The notes under the pieces: generated by a model
Databases searched by the model: none
What the model saw: only the letters and a program-made list of their open reading frames with translations
What the model was told of the DNA's origin: nothing
Shown: in pieces, positions 8,557 through 17,074 of the stretch
Numbering within the stretch: position 1 is the stretch's first letter
Layout of the letters: each line of letters opens with the position of its first letter
Translations under genes and position numbers: made by a program
Assembly: GCF_035117555.1 (NCBI RefSeq)
Contig: NZ_JAYKPK010000007.1
Span: 62,001-126,000, forward strand
Reading direction: 5' to 3'
DNA length: 64,000 nucleotides
Source: Yoonia sp035117555
GTDB taxonomy: Bacteria > Pseudomonadota > Alphaproteobacteria > Rhodobacterales > Rhodobacteraceae

Positions 8557-8570
8557 TGACAGGACTGTCA
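8557..8570 (-). promoter_or_regulatory. inverted repeat TGACAG-GA-CTGTCA, operator/promoter candidate upstream of the AlpA gene
   Basis: A perfect 6-bp inverted repeat with a 2-bp spacer lies in the 292-bp gap between int and the AlpA-like gene. Read on the minus strand it contains TTGACA followed by an AT-rich stretch (GGTTTTATTGTCTG), which is acceptable as a -35 region with a weak -10. A regulator binding here would control the replication operon. The rest of 8377-8668 shows no gene. Confidence 0.35.
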
Positions 8571-8668
8571 AGCTGCGCCGTGTCACCAAAAAGGGATTTG
8601 TGTTTGGCATCATTGGGCGGGACGCTGCAACCTGATCTGGCAATGCCAGGGCTACACCGCTGGGGTAT

Positions 8669-9949
8669 TCAGCCCGCTTTTGTCGACGCGTTGTCCGCAT
8701 CAGGCGCGCTCATGTAGGCTTCCCATTGCGCCATCAGCCTGCGCCGCCGGTCAAAGGCATCCCCTCTCCGATAGGCGGCATCCACCTTGTCTCCGACTGT
8801 GTGAGCGAGGGCAGACCGGATTGTGCCGTGTGCCGCCTCCGCGCAGTCTTCCGCCCAGTCGCGGAACGTTGACCGGAACCCGTGGACGGTGATCGTTGTG
8901 CGCCCCATGCGCTTGAGGACAGCCGCCATAGTCATGTCCGACATTGGCTTGCCTTCCCGTGCGCCGGGGAACACCAACGCGGTGCCGTCCTTGTCACCGG
9001 CAGGGCGCATGATTTCGACTTGCCGCAAGATTTCCAACGCGCGGGTTGTGAGCGGGACACGGTGGTCCCGCTTTGCCTTCATCCGCCTGCCGGGGATCGA
9101 CCAACGCGCATCGCCGATGTCGATTTCAGACCACGTGGCACCCCGCACTTCGCCAGACCGCGCGGCGGCTAAAATGGTGAACTCCAACGCCAGCGCAGCA
9201 ACACCGTCCCGCATGCGCAGGTCGGCAATGAAAGCGGGCAGGTCTTTCCACGGTAGGGCAGCGTGGTGTCCGCGTTCGGCACTGGAAACCTTGGGCAAGA
9301 GGTTCTCTAGATGCCCTTTCCACCTTGCTGGGTTCCCGCCCGTCCGCAGTCCAGTGGCGGACGCTGCGTCCAGCAGGCGCTCTATCCGGCCCCGGACGCG
9401 GGTTGCCGTCTCGTGCTTACCCGTCCAAATCGGCTTGAGAATGCGTAGCACGTCGTCCGTGGTGATATCTGGCAGGGGGCTGTCCCAGATCGGAGCGGCG
9501 TAGGTCTTCAATGTGTTTTGCCATTGTTGGCGGTGCTTTGGGTTGCGGAATTGGCTTAGGTTGTCACGTAGCCAGTCTTCCGCAAATGGCCCAAAGGCGG
9601 TGGGCGCAGCCTTGATCGCCTCGACGCGCTTGCGCTCGGCCTCGGCGTCCCGGTGCTGAATTGGATCAACACCTTGCCGTGCCAATCGCTTGGCCGCGTC
9701 CGCTGCGTCACGCGCATCAGCAAGAGATACCCTGCCACTACCCCCTGCCGGACCAAGGCCCATTTCGCGGCGCTTGCCGGTCATGGGCGACGTGTAGCGC
9801 AGCAGCCATCGCTTTCCGCCGGTGGTGGTGATGTGCATCAGCAACCCACCTCCGTCCATGTAGTAGCCGGGTTCGGTCGCCGTCTCGACCTGTCGTGCCG
9901 ATAGACGGTTGGTCGTGCGGGACCGCTTGGCGAGGGTTTGCGCGTTCAT
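8669..9949 (-). CDS. int: P4-type tyrosine recombinase/integrase
   Basis: The 426-residue protein begins with the DUF4102-like arm-binding domain (residues about 10-90: TEPGYYMDGGGLLMHITTTGGKRWLLRY), then a core-binding domain (FGPFAEDWLRDNL and onward) and the catalytic domain. The catalytic set is visible: Arg in AAARSGEVRGATW, His-x-x-Arg in HGFRSTFRDWAED, a second His in SALAHTVGD and Tyr in DAAYRRGDAFDRRRRLM. The chosen ATG at 9949 has AAAGGA seven bases upstream; an extension to 10009 lacks such a site. This enzyme should recombine the 14-bp tRNA-Ser repeat at the two ends of the element. Confidence 0.95.
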   Translation of the reverse strand: MNAQTLAKRSRTTNRLSARQVETATEPGYYMDGGGLLMHITTTGGKRWLLRYTSPMTGKRREMGLGPAGGSGRVSLADARDAADAAKRLARQGVDPIQHRDAEAERKRVEAIKAAPTAFGPFAEDWLRDNLSQFRNPKHRQQWQNTLKTYAAPIWDSPLPDITTDDVLRILKPIWTGKHETATRVRGRIERLLDAASATGLRTGGNPARWKGHLENLLPKVSSAERGHHAALPWKDLPAFIADLRMRDGVAALALEFTILAAARSGEVRGATWSEIDIGDARWSIPGRRMKAKRDHRVPLTTRALEILRQVEIMRPAGDKDGTALVFPGAREGKPMSDMTMAAVLKRMGRTTITVHGFRSTFRDWAEDCAEAAHGTIRSALAHTVGDKVDAAYRRGDAFDRRRRLMAQWEAYMSAPDADNASTKAG

Positions 9950-10020
9950 AGCATGATCCTTTGGTGATGGGGTGTTAATGCCCCTGCCGGGCGTTGAGTT
10001 ACCCGGCATCAGAGTTCACG

Positions 10021-10293
10021 TCAGATGCCCATCAGGGCGCGGTATGACCCGACAAGGCCTACCGGCACTGCGGCTTCGTATGCAGCCATTTCGGTGGACA
10101 GCCCTTCATCCTCTATCAACGTGACAATGATTCCCGGCAAATCTACCCACTCATGCGGCAGGAGTGCCAAGGCTTCGTCGGACAGTCCCGGCAGGGCAGC
10201 AAGGACGGCGGCGAAACCTGCGCCGTGCTTGGCGTAGTCGATGTGCAGAGGGATGGGCGAAGGGTTCAGATGGGCAGCATTGGGAAGCTTCAT
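10021..10293 (-). CDS. hypothetical protein, element right end
   Basis: The 90-residue product (MKLPNAAHLNPSPIPLHIDYAKHG and onward) is soluble in appearance, with two predicted helical stretches (AAVLAALPGLSDEALALLPHEW and GLSTEMAAYEAAVPV). GAGG lies nine bases before the chosen ATG, and longer in-frame starts reach 10413. I recognise no family. It lies immediately upstream of int and could be co-transcribed with it. Two inverted TGCCCCCTTA copies lie in its upstream region, so they may be regulatory sites for this gene rather than integrase arms. Confidence 0.5.
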   Translation of the reverse strand: MKLPNAAHLNPSPIPLHIDYAKHGAGFAAVLAALPGLSDEALALLPHEWVDLPGIIVTLIEDEGLSTEMAAYEAAVPVGLVGSYRALMGI

Positions 10294-10309
10294 TCTAGGG
10301 GCCTCTAAA

Positions 10310-10351
10310 TAAGGGGGCATGATTGCCCCTGCCCCTCTTTCTGCCCCCTTA
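10310..10351. repeat. two inverted copies of TGCCCCCTTA near the right end of the element
   Basis: TAAGGGGGCA is at 10310-10319 and its complement TGCCCCCTTA at 10342-10351, forming an inverted pair with a 22-bp gap, about 140 bp inside attR. The same 10-mer occurs twice near attL. The distribution at both ends fits protein-binding sites used in recombination, or a regulatory operator for the adjacent small gene. Confidence 0.55.
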
Positions 10352-10489
10352 CAAGTTTCGATTGCAAGCGAAAACATCAGAACCCAATGAATATCTCTTG
10401 TCAGTTTTGTCATACTTACAGTAGGTTAAAACCCGCAAACTTGAGGCATTTAGATGTTATACGAACACAACCGAATAAATCATGGCGGA

Positions 10490-10503
10490 CACCTCCTCCG
10501 CCA
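10490..10503 (+). repeat. attR: 14-bp direct repeat of the tRNA-Ser 3' end
   Basis: CACCTCCTCCGCCA here repeats the tRNA-Ser terminus without the rest of a tRNA, marking the right boundary of the element. From 10504 to 10716 (native DNA before tRNA-Arg) I see no gene. Confidence 0.88.
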
Positions 10504-10716
10504 GATGATCCGATCACTGCCACGACGAATTGCAGGCAGGACGGGTCCAAGGCGAAATCCGTTCCGCCGGTGGTCCGACAGGATTGAATAGTGAAACGAC
10601 CAGACATCAGTGGCTCGCAGTCGTCGTCTCGAACTCGTTTTTTGTGCCCGCGCATAGCGGTGCGTCCGGTTCCTACTTGCCAAATGGGCCTGTCCCGCGC
10701 CATACCGCGCCGTAGC

Positions 10717-10793
10717 GGTCTCATAGCTCAACTGGATAGAGCAGCTGACTTCTAATCAGCAGGTTCGGGGTTCGAGTCCTCGTGGGATCGCCA
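10717..10793 (+). tRNA. tRNA-Arg (anticodon UCU)
   Basis: The 77-nt sequence folds with acceptor GGTCTCA/TGGGATC (two G-U pairs), D-arm AGCTC-AACTGGATA-GAGC, anticodon stem CTGAC/ATCAG region with TCT, and T-arm CGGGG-TTCGAGT-CCTCG, and encodes CCA. In the element-free chromosome it would lie about 0.3 kb from tRNA-Ser. Confidence 0.95.
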
Positions 10794-10901
10794 TTCTAAC
10801 CGTTATTCAAAGCTGACATCACCCTTGACCTTGGCCATGGATTAAGGGACTTTCATGGCTGTCCGGCAGACCTGTGGCGGACGGTTGGTTTAAAGGTTCC
10901 C

Positions 10902-13900
10902 ATGTCGGATTTACCCATTATCGCCTCTCTTTGGATTGGCGGCAATCTGAGCTACATTGAACAATTGTGTCTCAAGTCATTTGCCGATCACGGGCACCGG
11001 ACGCTGCTTTACACCTATGAGCCGGTCGACAATGCCCCGCCGGGGGTCGAGACGCTGGATGCCAATGCGATTTTCCCGGCATCCGATTTTATCCGGCATG
11101 CCGAAAGCGGATCACCGGCGGTGCATGCCGATGCTTTCCGGTACAAGATGATCGCCTTGCAGAATGTGATCTGGGTGGATGCGGATATGCTGTGCATGCA
11201 GCCTTGGGCGTTCAAGGATCAATGGGTCTTTGGTTGGGAAAAGACAGACCGGCTGGTCTGTAATGCCGCGCTGGGATTGCCGCGGTTTTCGCGCACGCTC
11301 GGTTTGCTCAATGATTTCTGCAAGGATGAATATCCGATCCCACCCTGGGCCGATGACGAGGAGCGTGCACAGCTGGAGGCAGCGGCGGCGGCTGGCCAGC
11401 CGGTGCATGTGTCAGAGCTGAAATGGGGCGTCTGGGGTCCATCGGCGCTGACCTATTTCCTCGAACAGACCGGTGAAATTGCCCATATCCTGCCGCAAGA
11501 GGCGTTTTACCCGATTTCGTTCAAGGACCGGCGGATGCTGCTGGCACCACAGCGCCGCGTCAACGGGCAATTGGGGAAGGGTTGTTATGGTGTCCACCTG
11601 TGGAACCGCCGCCTGAGCCGCCGCCTTGTGACCAACCACGACGGCTTGCCACCCGAGGGCAGCTTTATCGCGCAGGCTTTGTTACGCCATCAGATTGATC
11701 CGTTGCGCGCGCCGATCCCGGACCGCCCTCCCAAGGGCTATCCGACACAATCGGAACTGGCACAGGCCGCGCTGGAAGGGCGGGAAATTCCCCTCCCTGC
11801 CGCTGCCCCGTCAGTAGCTGCCGCCCCCCCCCTGCCGCCTGCTATGCGCGAAATATGGCGCGGCAAGCCGCTCGACCGCCTGATTCAATCGCCGCACTAT
11901 CAAGCGGCGATTGACAATCTGGAACTGCGCACCAATGATCTGGCTGATCGTCTGCCCCCGCCTGACGCGCCAATGTCGCATGATCACATTCTGATCCTGA
12001 CCTCGATGAAAAACGAAGCGCCGTTCATTCTGGAATGGATCGCCTATAATCTGGCCATCGGGGTGACGCATTTTCTGGTCTATACAAATGATTGCACCGA
12101 CAATACCACTGCCATTCTCGACCGGTTGGCAGAGCTGGGCCATGTCACGCGCCGCGACAATCCTTGGGACCCCGCGTCGGACAAGAAGCCGCAGCATGTG
12201 GCCCTGCAGGATGCGCTTGATCAACCGGCCTATCAGCGCGCGGATTGGGTGCTGACCATCGATATCGATGAATTCGTCAATATCCATGTCGGTGACGGGA
12301 CCTTTGCTGATTTCTTTGACGCGGCAGGTGATCCCAATGTAGTGTCCTTTACGTGGAAGTTCTTTGGCAATGACGGCGTTGATATCTACGAGGACAAGCC
12401 GATCATGGCGCAATTCACCGCCTGCGCGCCGGAATTCATCCCCAAACCAAGGCTGGGTTGGGGTTTTAAAAGCATGGTACATAAATCCGCCCCCTATACC
12501 AAGATCGGCGTGCATCGCCCGCTTGACCTGAATGACGAGGCCAACCTGCCTGCCGTACGATGGGTGAACGGATCTGGCCGTGCGATGCCAGAGGCTTTGC
12601 TGACCAATAATGGCTGGCGGTCGACCAAACGATCGCTCGGCTATCGGCTGGCGACGTTGAACCATTATATTCTGCGCTCTGCTGACAGTTTTCTGGTCAA
12701 GCGCGACCGTGGCCGGATTAATCACACTGATCAGGATCAGGGCATCGATTACTGGATGCGGCGAAACTACACGACCGAAACCGATGCGCGGATGCAGCAC
12801 CGTCTGCCGATGATGCAACGCCAGCTGGACCGATTGATGGCCGATCCGCAACTGGCGCAATTGCATCGTGATGCCGTCGCCTGGCATAAACACAAGATCG
12901 CAGAGCTGAAAGCTGACCCCGATTATGCCGCACTTTACGATGCGGTGACACAGGTTGTGCGCCCTGATGCCATCTATATCACCAAGCCTGAAGGCGAAGA
13001 TACTGCCGCCAATGACATCCTGATCCCAGAACCGGAGCAGATGACCCTGTCACCAGAAGAGGTTGCCGCGAAAACGGCGATGCTGCGTGATATGCTGCAT
13101 GGCAATCTGCGGCGTGATGATGCGCCCGGCCCTGAACCGCGCGCAGCGACGGCCCCTGCCATTGTGCCGATTGCCGCGTCCGATATCTGGCTACCGCAAG
13201 CGCCAGCCTCCGCCCTGACAGAACCGCGCGATCCACGCTTTCTTGAGGCGCGCAATCACGCAAGCAAAAATGCAGGATTTTTCTGGGAAGGCCCTGAAAA
13301 CGCTTTGTATTTCGAACCTTTTGGCAAACGGCTGGTCGTCACTTTTGACAATCTCTCGATCGTCAATGGCGAAGGGCCGCGATGGCCTTGGGGCTATGAT
13401 TTCCTGACCAAGACAATGGGATGTTCTGTGCTGGGTGTGATGGCCAACAAGCGCAACTGGTTCCGCGAAAGCTTTGTTCATGACAGTTTCGATCTGTTGC
13501 GCGACGGTGGCTTCTTCCGGCAATTCGACGAGGTGCTGTTTTACGGTGCCTCGATGGGGGGGTTCGCGGCGCTGACCTATGTGCGCTGCGCGCCGGGCGC
13601 GCGCGTGCTCGCGATTGCCCCGCAATCAACGCTGGATCGCCGGATCATGCCAGATGAGGATCGCTGGGGCTGGACCGCGCGCCTGAACTGGGACGACCGC
13701 TATGGCGATGCGGCGGGTCATACCGGTGACGCGGCCGAGGTGATCACGCTGCATGATCCCTATTTCGCACCCGATCAGGCGCAGGTCGCGCGGTTGTCAG
13801 GCGGGAACCTGCGGCATTTGCGGATGCCGTTCTTTGGACATCAATTGCCCAATGCTCTGGTGAATATGAAAATCCTCAAGCCGATGCTGATCGATATGTT

Positions 13901-14120
13901 CGCGGGCGACCTGAGCGATGAGCGGTTTTATACGCTGCTGCGCGCGCGCCGCGATCTGCCGCGCTATCAACATGATCTGTTGATGAAGGCGGAAGAGAAA
14001 AACCGTGTGAACCTCGCGATCAAAGTCTGCGAATATACGCTGAAAAAACGGGATGCCTCGAATATCGCCCGGTCGCTGCGGCGGTTGCGGGCAGCTTTGG
14101 CCGCACAGGATGATGCGTGA
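10902..14120 (+). CDS. three-domain protein: two glycosyltransferase domains fused to an alpha/beta-hydrolase-like domain
   Basis: The 1072-residue protein has AAAGG five bases before its ATG. Residues about 1-280 resemble GT32/GT8-like transferases, with a DAD metal site at 93-95 (VIWVDADMLC). Residues about 360-650 form a second domain of the Glyco_tranf_2_4 type: ILTSMKNEAPFILEWIAYN, TIDIDEFVNIHVGDG near 453, and the family tail SFLVKRDRGRINHTDQDQG. Residues about 785-1010 look like an alpha/beta hydrolase, with the nucleophile elbow FYGASMGGFAALT near 879 and a possible histidine in MPFFGHQLP. No signal peptide or membrane segment is seen. It probably builds or modifies a surface glycan together with the overlapping downstream paralogue; substrates are unknown. 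Confidence 0.8.
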   Translation: MSDLPIIASLWIGGNLSYIEQLCLKSFADHGHRTLLYTYEPVDNAPPGVETLDANAIFPASDFIRHAESGSPAVHADAFRYKMIALQNVIWVDADMLCMQPWAFKDQWVFGWEKTDRLVCNAALGLPRFSRTLGLLNDFCKDEYPIPPWADDEERAQLEAAAAAGQPVHVSELKWGVWGPSALTYFLEQTGEIAHILPQEAFYPISFKDRRMLLAPQRRVNGQLGKGCYGVHLWNRRLSRRLVTNHDGLPPEGSFIAQALLRHQIDPLRAPIPDRPPKGYPTQSELAQAALEGREIPLPAAAPSVAAAPPLPPAMREIWRGKPLDRLIQSPHYQAAIDNLELRTNDLADRLPPPDAPMSHDHILILTSMKNEAPFILEWIAYNLAIGVTHFLVYTNDCTDNTTAILDRLAELGHVTRRDNPWDPASDKKPQHVALQDALDQPAYQRADWVLTIDIDEFVNIHVGDGTFADFFDAAGDPNVVSFTWKFFGNDGVDIYEDKPIMAQFTACAPEFIPKPRLGWGFKSMVHKSAPYTKIGVHRPLDLNDEANLPAVRWVNGSGRAMPEALLTNNGWRSTKRSLGYRLATLNHYILRSADSFLVKRDRGRINHTDQDQGIDYWMRRNYTTETDARMQHRLPMMQRQLDRLMADPQLAQLHRDAVAWHKHKIAELKADPDYAALYDAVTQVVRPDAIYITKPEGEDTAANDILIPEPEQMTLSPEEVAAKTAMLRDMLHGNLRRDDAPGPEPRAATAPAIVPIAASDIWLPQAPASALTEPRDPRFLEARNHASKNAGFFWEGPENALYFEPFGKRLVVTFDNLSIVNGEGPRWPWGYDFLTKTMGCSVLGVMANKRNWFRESFVHDSFDLLRDGGFFRQFDEVLFYGASMGGFAALTYVRCAPGARVLAIAPQSTLDRRIMPDEDRWGWTARLNWDDRYGDAAGHTGDAAEVITLHDPYFAPDQAQVARLSGGNLRHLRMPFFGHQLPNALVNMKILKPMLIDMFAGDLSDERFYTLLRARRDLPRYQHDLLMKAEEKNRVNLAIKVCEYTLKKRDASNIARSLRRLRAALAAQDDA

Positions 14121-15220
14121 TGGCAAGGCGGCTGATCATCACCTGCATGAAAAACGAAGGCCCGTTCATTCTGGAATGGGTCGCGCATCATCTGTCCATC
14201 GGGTTTGACCATTTTCTGGTCTTCACCAATGATTGCGACGATGGCACCGATGCCGTGCTGGATTGTCTGGCCGAGGCGGGCATCGTCACGCGGATGGACA
14301 ACCCTTACCAGCAGATGGGCGAAGGATTTAACCCGCAGAAAGGCGCGCTGAAATACGCGGAATCGCTCGATCTGGTGCGCGAGGCGGAATGGATTCTGGT
14401 CTCTGACGTGGATGAATTCGTCAATATCCATGTCGGCGACGGCGATCTGGATGCGTTGTTCGCCGCCGTGCCGGAAGCGGCGCTGATTTCCATGCAATGG
14501 CGGTTGTTCGGCAATAGCGGACAATTGCAATACGACGATGTGCTGCTGACCGAAAGGCATGTGCAGTGCGCGCCAAAATACTGCCCTGCCCCGATTCAAG
14601 CCTGGGGCATCAAGACATTGTTCCGCACGGACGGCAAAGGTGTGGCCGGGGCCTATGAACGGCTGGGGGTCCACCGCCCCTTGAAGCGGCGGTTCCGACC
14701 GATGCCGCATTGGGTCAATGGGTCCGGCATGCCATTGCCCGAAGATTATGCCGATGCGGGCTGGCGGCTCGGGATCCGTGATCATGGCTATGATCTGGTC
14801 ACGCTGAACCATTACGCCGTGCGTAATTGCGAAAGCTTTCTGGTCAAACGCGACCGGGGCCGGGTGAACCATGTCGACCGGGACCAGGGGTTGGCCTATT
14901 GGATGCGGATGAATTTCAACATGGAAAGTGACAGGTCCATCCAGCGCCGCCTGCCCCAGACACGCGCCGCATTGGCGCATCTGCACGGCATAGTCGGGGT
15001 GACGGCGCTACATGAGGCTGCCGTCGCGGCGCATCGCGCCAAGATCATCGATCTGCTCGCGCGTGACGATATGCAGCGGTTTTATACCGAGATATCGTCA
15101 GACAAACTGGCTGTGATTTCGCGGCATCTGAACCTGTTCAGCCGGGTGGAGCTGGATCAGGGGCCTGATGCGGTCCCGGACGATCTGGTTGCGGCGTTAC
15201 AGCGGGTACCGATCCTTTAA
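14120..15220 (+). CDS. glycosyltransferase family 2-like (Glyco_tranf_2_4) protein
   Basis: The 366-residue protein is colinear with the middle domain of the preceding fusion protein: IITCMKNEGPFILEWVAHHLSIG, VSDVDEFVNIHVGDGDLDALF, the WGIKTLF segment and SFLVKRDRGRVNHVDRDQG. The DVDE acidic site probably binds metal and the nucleotide sugar. Its ATG overlaps the upstream TGA (a GTG one codon earlier is an alternative), so the two are translated together and the pair is a duplication. It ends four bases inside the convergent FMN reductase gene. The sugar transferred cannot be told from sequence. Confidence 0.85.
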   Translation: MARRLIITCMKNEGPFILEWVAHHLSIGFDHFLVFTNDCDDGTDAVLDCLAEAGIVTRMDNPYQQMGEGFNPQKGALKYAESLDLVREAEWILVSDVDEFVNIHVGDGDLDALFAAVPEAALISMQWRLFGNSGQLQYDDVLLTERHVQCAPKYCPAPIQAWGIKTLFRTDGKGVAGAYERLGVHRPLKRRFRPMPHWVNGSGMPLPEDYADAGWRLGIRDHGYDLVTLNHYAVRNCESFLVKRDRGRVNHVDRDQGLAYWMRMNFNMESDRSIQRRLPQTRAALAHLHGIVGVTALHEAAVAAHRAKIIDLLARDDMQRFYTEISSDKLAVISRHLNLFSRVELDQGPDAVPDDLVAALQRVPIL

Positions 15221-15747
15221 GTAGCGCATCTGTCACAGAAATCCGCGATCTGCGGCGCGATAAAGGCCAGAAAGTCAGGGTCGCTGAACTGCCCATCGAC
15301 CAGCTTTTTGGGCGCATGCGGCACGACAATTTCCTGCCCCGGATGCACCCGCGCCAGCATACCGTTCAGGATATATTTCAGATGCGCCTGCGCACGTACC
15401 CCGCCCAAAGCGCCAGCAGATACGCTGATGATCAGACAAGGCTTGTCCACGAACACCGAGGCATAAGCAGGCCGAGACGCCCAATCGATGGCGTTCTTCA
15501 ATACGCCGGGGATGGAATAATTATATTCCGGGGTGACAAAGATCAGCCCGTCCGCATTTGTGATCTGCGCCACGAAATCTGCAGTAGCGGCTCCGCCATC
15601 ATGGTCGGCGTTATAATGCGGGATGGTCCCGATATCCGCTGTGGCCTGTGGCACCCCTTTGGGCAGGCTGTCCAGCACAGTGCGCAGCACCGCCTTGGAA
15701 GATGACGCCGCCCGCAGCGAGCCTGCTATGCCCAAAATCTGTGTCAT
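15217..15747 (-). CDS. NADPH-dependent FMN reductase family protein
   Basis: The 176-residue flavodoxin-like protein starts at an ATG with AAGGA eight bases upstream. ILGIAGSLRAASSSKAVL forms the FMN phosphate loop and TPEYNYSIPGVLKNAIDWASR is the family signature. Such enzymes reduce FMN, quinones, azo dyes or chromate with NAD(P)H. It is 13 bp downstream of the TRAP permease gene, so it belongs to the catabolic operon and could supply reduced flavin or reduce a quinone product made by the cluster's ring-cleavage chemistry. The latter is inference from position only. Confidence 0.88.
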   Translation of the reverse strand: MTQILGIAGSLRAASSSKAVLRTVLDSLPKGVPQATADIGTIPHYNADHDGGAATADFVAQITNADGLIFVTPEYNYSIPGVLKNAIDWASRPAYASVFVDKPCLIISVSAGALGGVRAQAHLKYILNGMLARVHPGQEIVVPHAPKKLVDGQFSDPDFLAFIAPQIADFCDRCAT

Positions 15748-15760
15748 GTCGTTGTCCTTG

Positions 15761-17074
15761 TCAGCCGCGTGCGAGCCATGTCGCGATAGAGGGGAAAGCA
15801 ATGATGATCACCAAGGTGAAAAGCATCGCAAGCACGAAGGGGAACGCCCCGCGAAAGATTTGCCCGACCTTCAGATCGGGATCATTCATCGCAGATTTGA
15901 TCGTATAGACCGACAGACCAAAGGGTGGCGTCAGCAAGCCGATCTCGACCGCGATCACGGTGATGACGCCGAACCAGATCAGATCAAACTCGGCAGCAGA
16001 GGCGACAGGAAGCGCGATGGGCAACAGAATCAACATGATAGATATGCTGTCGATGATGCAGCCGAGCATGATCACCAAAACGACAAAGACCAACAGGAAA
16101 CCGTAGGGGCCGAGCGGGCCTGACAGAAACAAATCCGCCACTTCGCGCGGCAGGCCCGACATCGCCAGCATCCGGCTGAAGAATGTCGCGGCCATGATCA
16201 GGATCAGGACAGAAACCGTGATCTGCCCGGTTTCGACAAGCAGGCTCCAGAAACTGCGGGGGTCCAGCGACCGCCGCGCGAGCGCGATGATCAGCGCACC
16301 GGCGGCCCCCACGGCACCGGCCTCGGTCGGGTTGAAGAACCCGGAATAAAGCCCGCCCAGCACCAGCCCCATCAGGGCAAGGATCGGGACAAATTTACCC
16401 GCCATCTGGAAGCCTGACAGGCGTTCAATCTCGCTTGATGTGGCAAGTGGTTCAAAGACGAAATCGCGCCGGAAGGTCGCCAGCAGGACGATGGTGACCG
16501 AAAACACCAGCGCCAGCAGGATGCCCGGCAGGATACCGGCCAGAAACATGCGCCCCACCGATTCCTCGGCCAGAACGGCATAGACGATCATCAACAGCGA
16601 TGGCGGGATCAGCATCCCCAGCACCGATGATCCGGCAACGACACCTGTGGCGAATTCCTTGCGATATCCATGGCGCAGCATTTCCGGCACTGCGACGCGG
16701 GAGAAAACAGAAGCCGAGGCGATGGAAACCCCGGTGATGGACGCAAAGACGGCATTGGCGAATACTGTTGCTACCCCCAACCCTGCGCGGACCCGCCGCA
16801 TCAGGTGCTGGAAGACGTCGAATGTATCCTTGCCCACGCCCGATATCGTGACCAACAGCCCCATCAGCACGAAAAGCGGCACCACCGCATAGAGATATTC
16901 GCGCAGTGAATCATTGGCGACAGCGCCTGCCATGCTCATCGCGACGGTGTCGTTACGCAGCAGCGTTACTCCGCCGAAGGACACGATCAACATGCCGATC
17001 GCGATGGGCATGCCCAGAATGATCAGCCCGATCAGCAGGGCGATGGCCAGAAGCCCGATTTCAAGCCCGGTCAT
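15761..17074 (-). CDS. dctM: TRAP transporter large permease subunit
   Basis: The 437-residue protein is highly hydrophobic, with about 12 membrane segments and DctM hallmarks (GMPIAIGMLI near the start, FSRVAVPEM, SSVLGMLIPPSLLMIVYAVLAEESVGRMFLAGILPG, FFNPTEAGAVGA, LTPPFGLSVYTIKS). It moves the solute with sodium symport after delivery by the DctP protein. It overlaps dctQ by 14 bp. Substrate type is not evident from the permease; the neighbourhood points to an organic acid feeding CoA-ester chemistry. Confidence 0.95.
   Translation of the reverse strand: MTGLEIGLLAIALLIGLIILGMPIAIGMLIVSFGGVTLLRNDTVAMSMAGAVANDSLREYLYAVVPLFVLMGLLVTISGVGKDTFDVFQHLMRRVRAGLGVATVFANAVFASITGVSIASASVFSRVAVPEMLRHGYRKEFATGVVAGSSVLGMLIPPSLLMIVYAVLAEESVGRMFLAGILPGILLALVFSVTIVLLATFRRDFVFEPLATSSEIERLSGFQMAGKFVPILALMGLVLGGLYSGFFNPTEAGAVGAAGALIIALARRSLDPRSFWSLLVETGQITVSVLILIMAATFFSRMLAMSGLPREVADLFLSGPLGPYGFLLVFVVLVIMLGCIIDSISIMLILLPIALPVASAAEFDLIWFGVITVIAVEIGLLTPPFGLSVYTIKSAMNDPDLKVGQIFRGAFPFVLAMLFTLVIIIAFPSIATWLARG

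Larger units (their letters stand above)
3944..10503. mobile_element. integrated genetic element in tRNA-Ser, 6.5 kb (satellite/island type)
   Basis: The segment is flanked by 14-bp direct repeats (CACCTCCTCCGCCA), the left one being the 3' end of tRNA-Ser. Inside are a P4-type tyrosine integrase near the right end, an AlpA-like excisionase/activator, a large primase-helicase and three small unknown genes. There are no capsid, terminase, relaxase or type IV secretion genes, so the element is neither a full prophage nor a self-conjugative one. It best fits a phage-satellite-like or mobilisable replicating island. Unusually for this integrase class, int is at the end far from the tRNA. Both termini carry paired 10-bp repeats that could be integrase arm sites, and a repeat-rich non-coding stretch next to the primase could be the origin. 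Confidence 0.85.

Noticed and set aside
10717..10793. tRNA-Arg as the attachment site of the element
   Set aside because: Its 3' end is not repeated elsewhere; the 14-bp repeat matches tRNA-Ser only and ends at 10503, before this gene.
11811..12893. 360-codon minus-strand open frame
   Set aside because: Antisense to the glycosyltransferase fusion, no motif.
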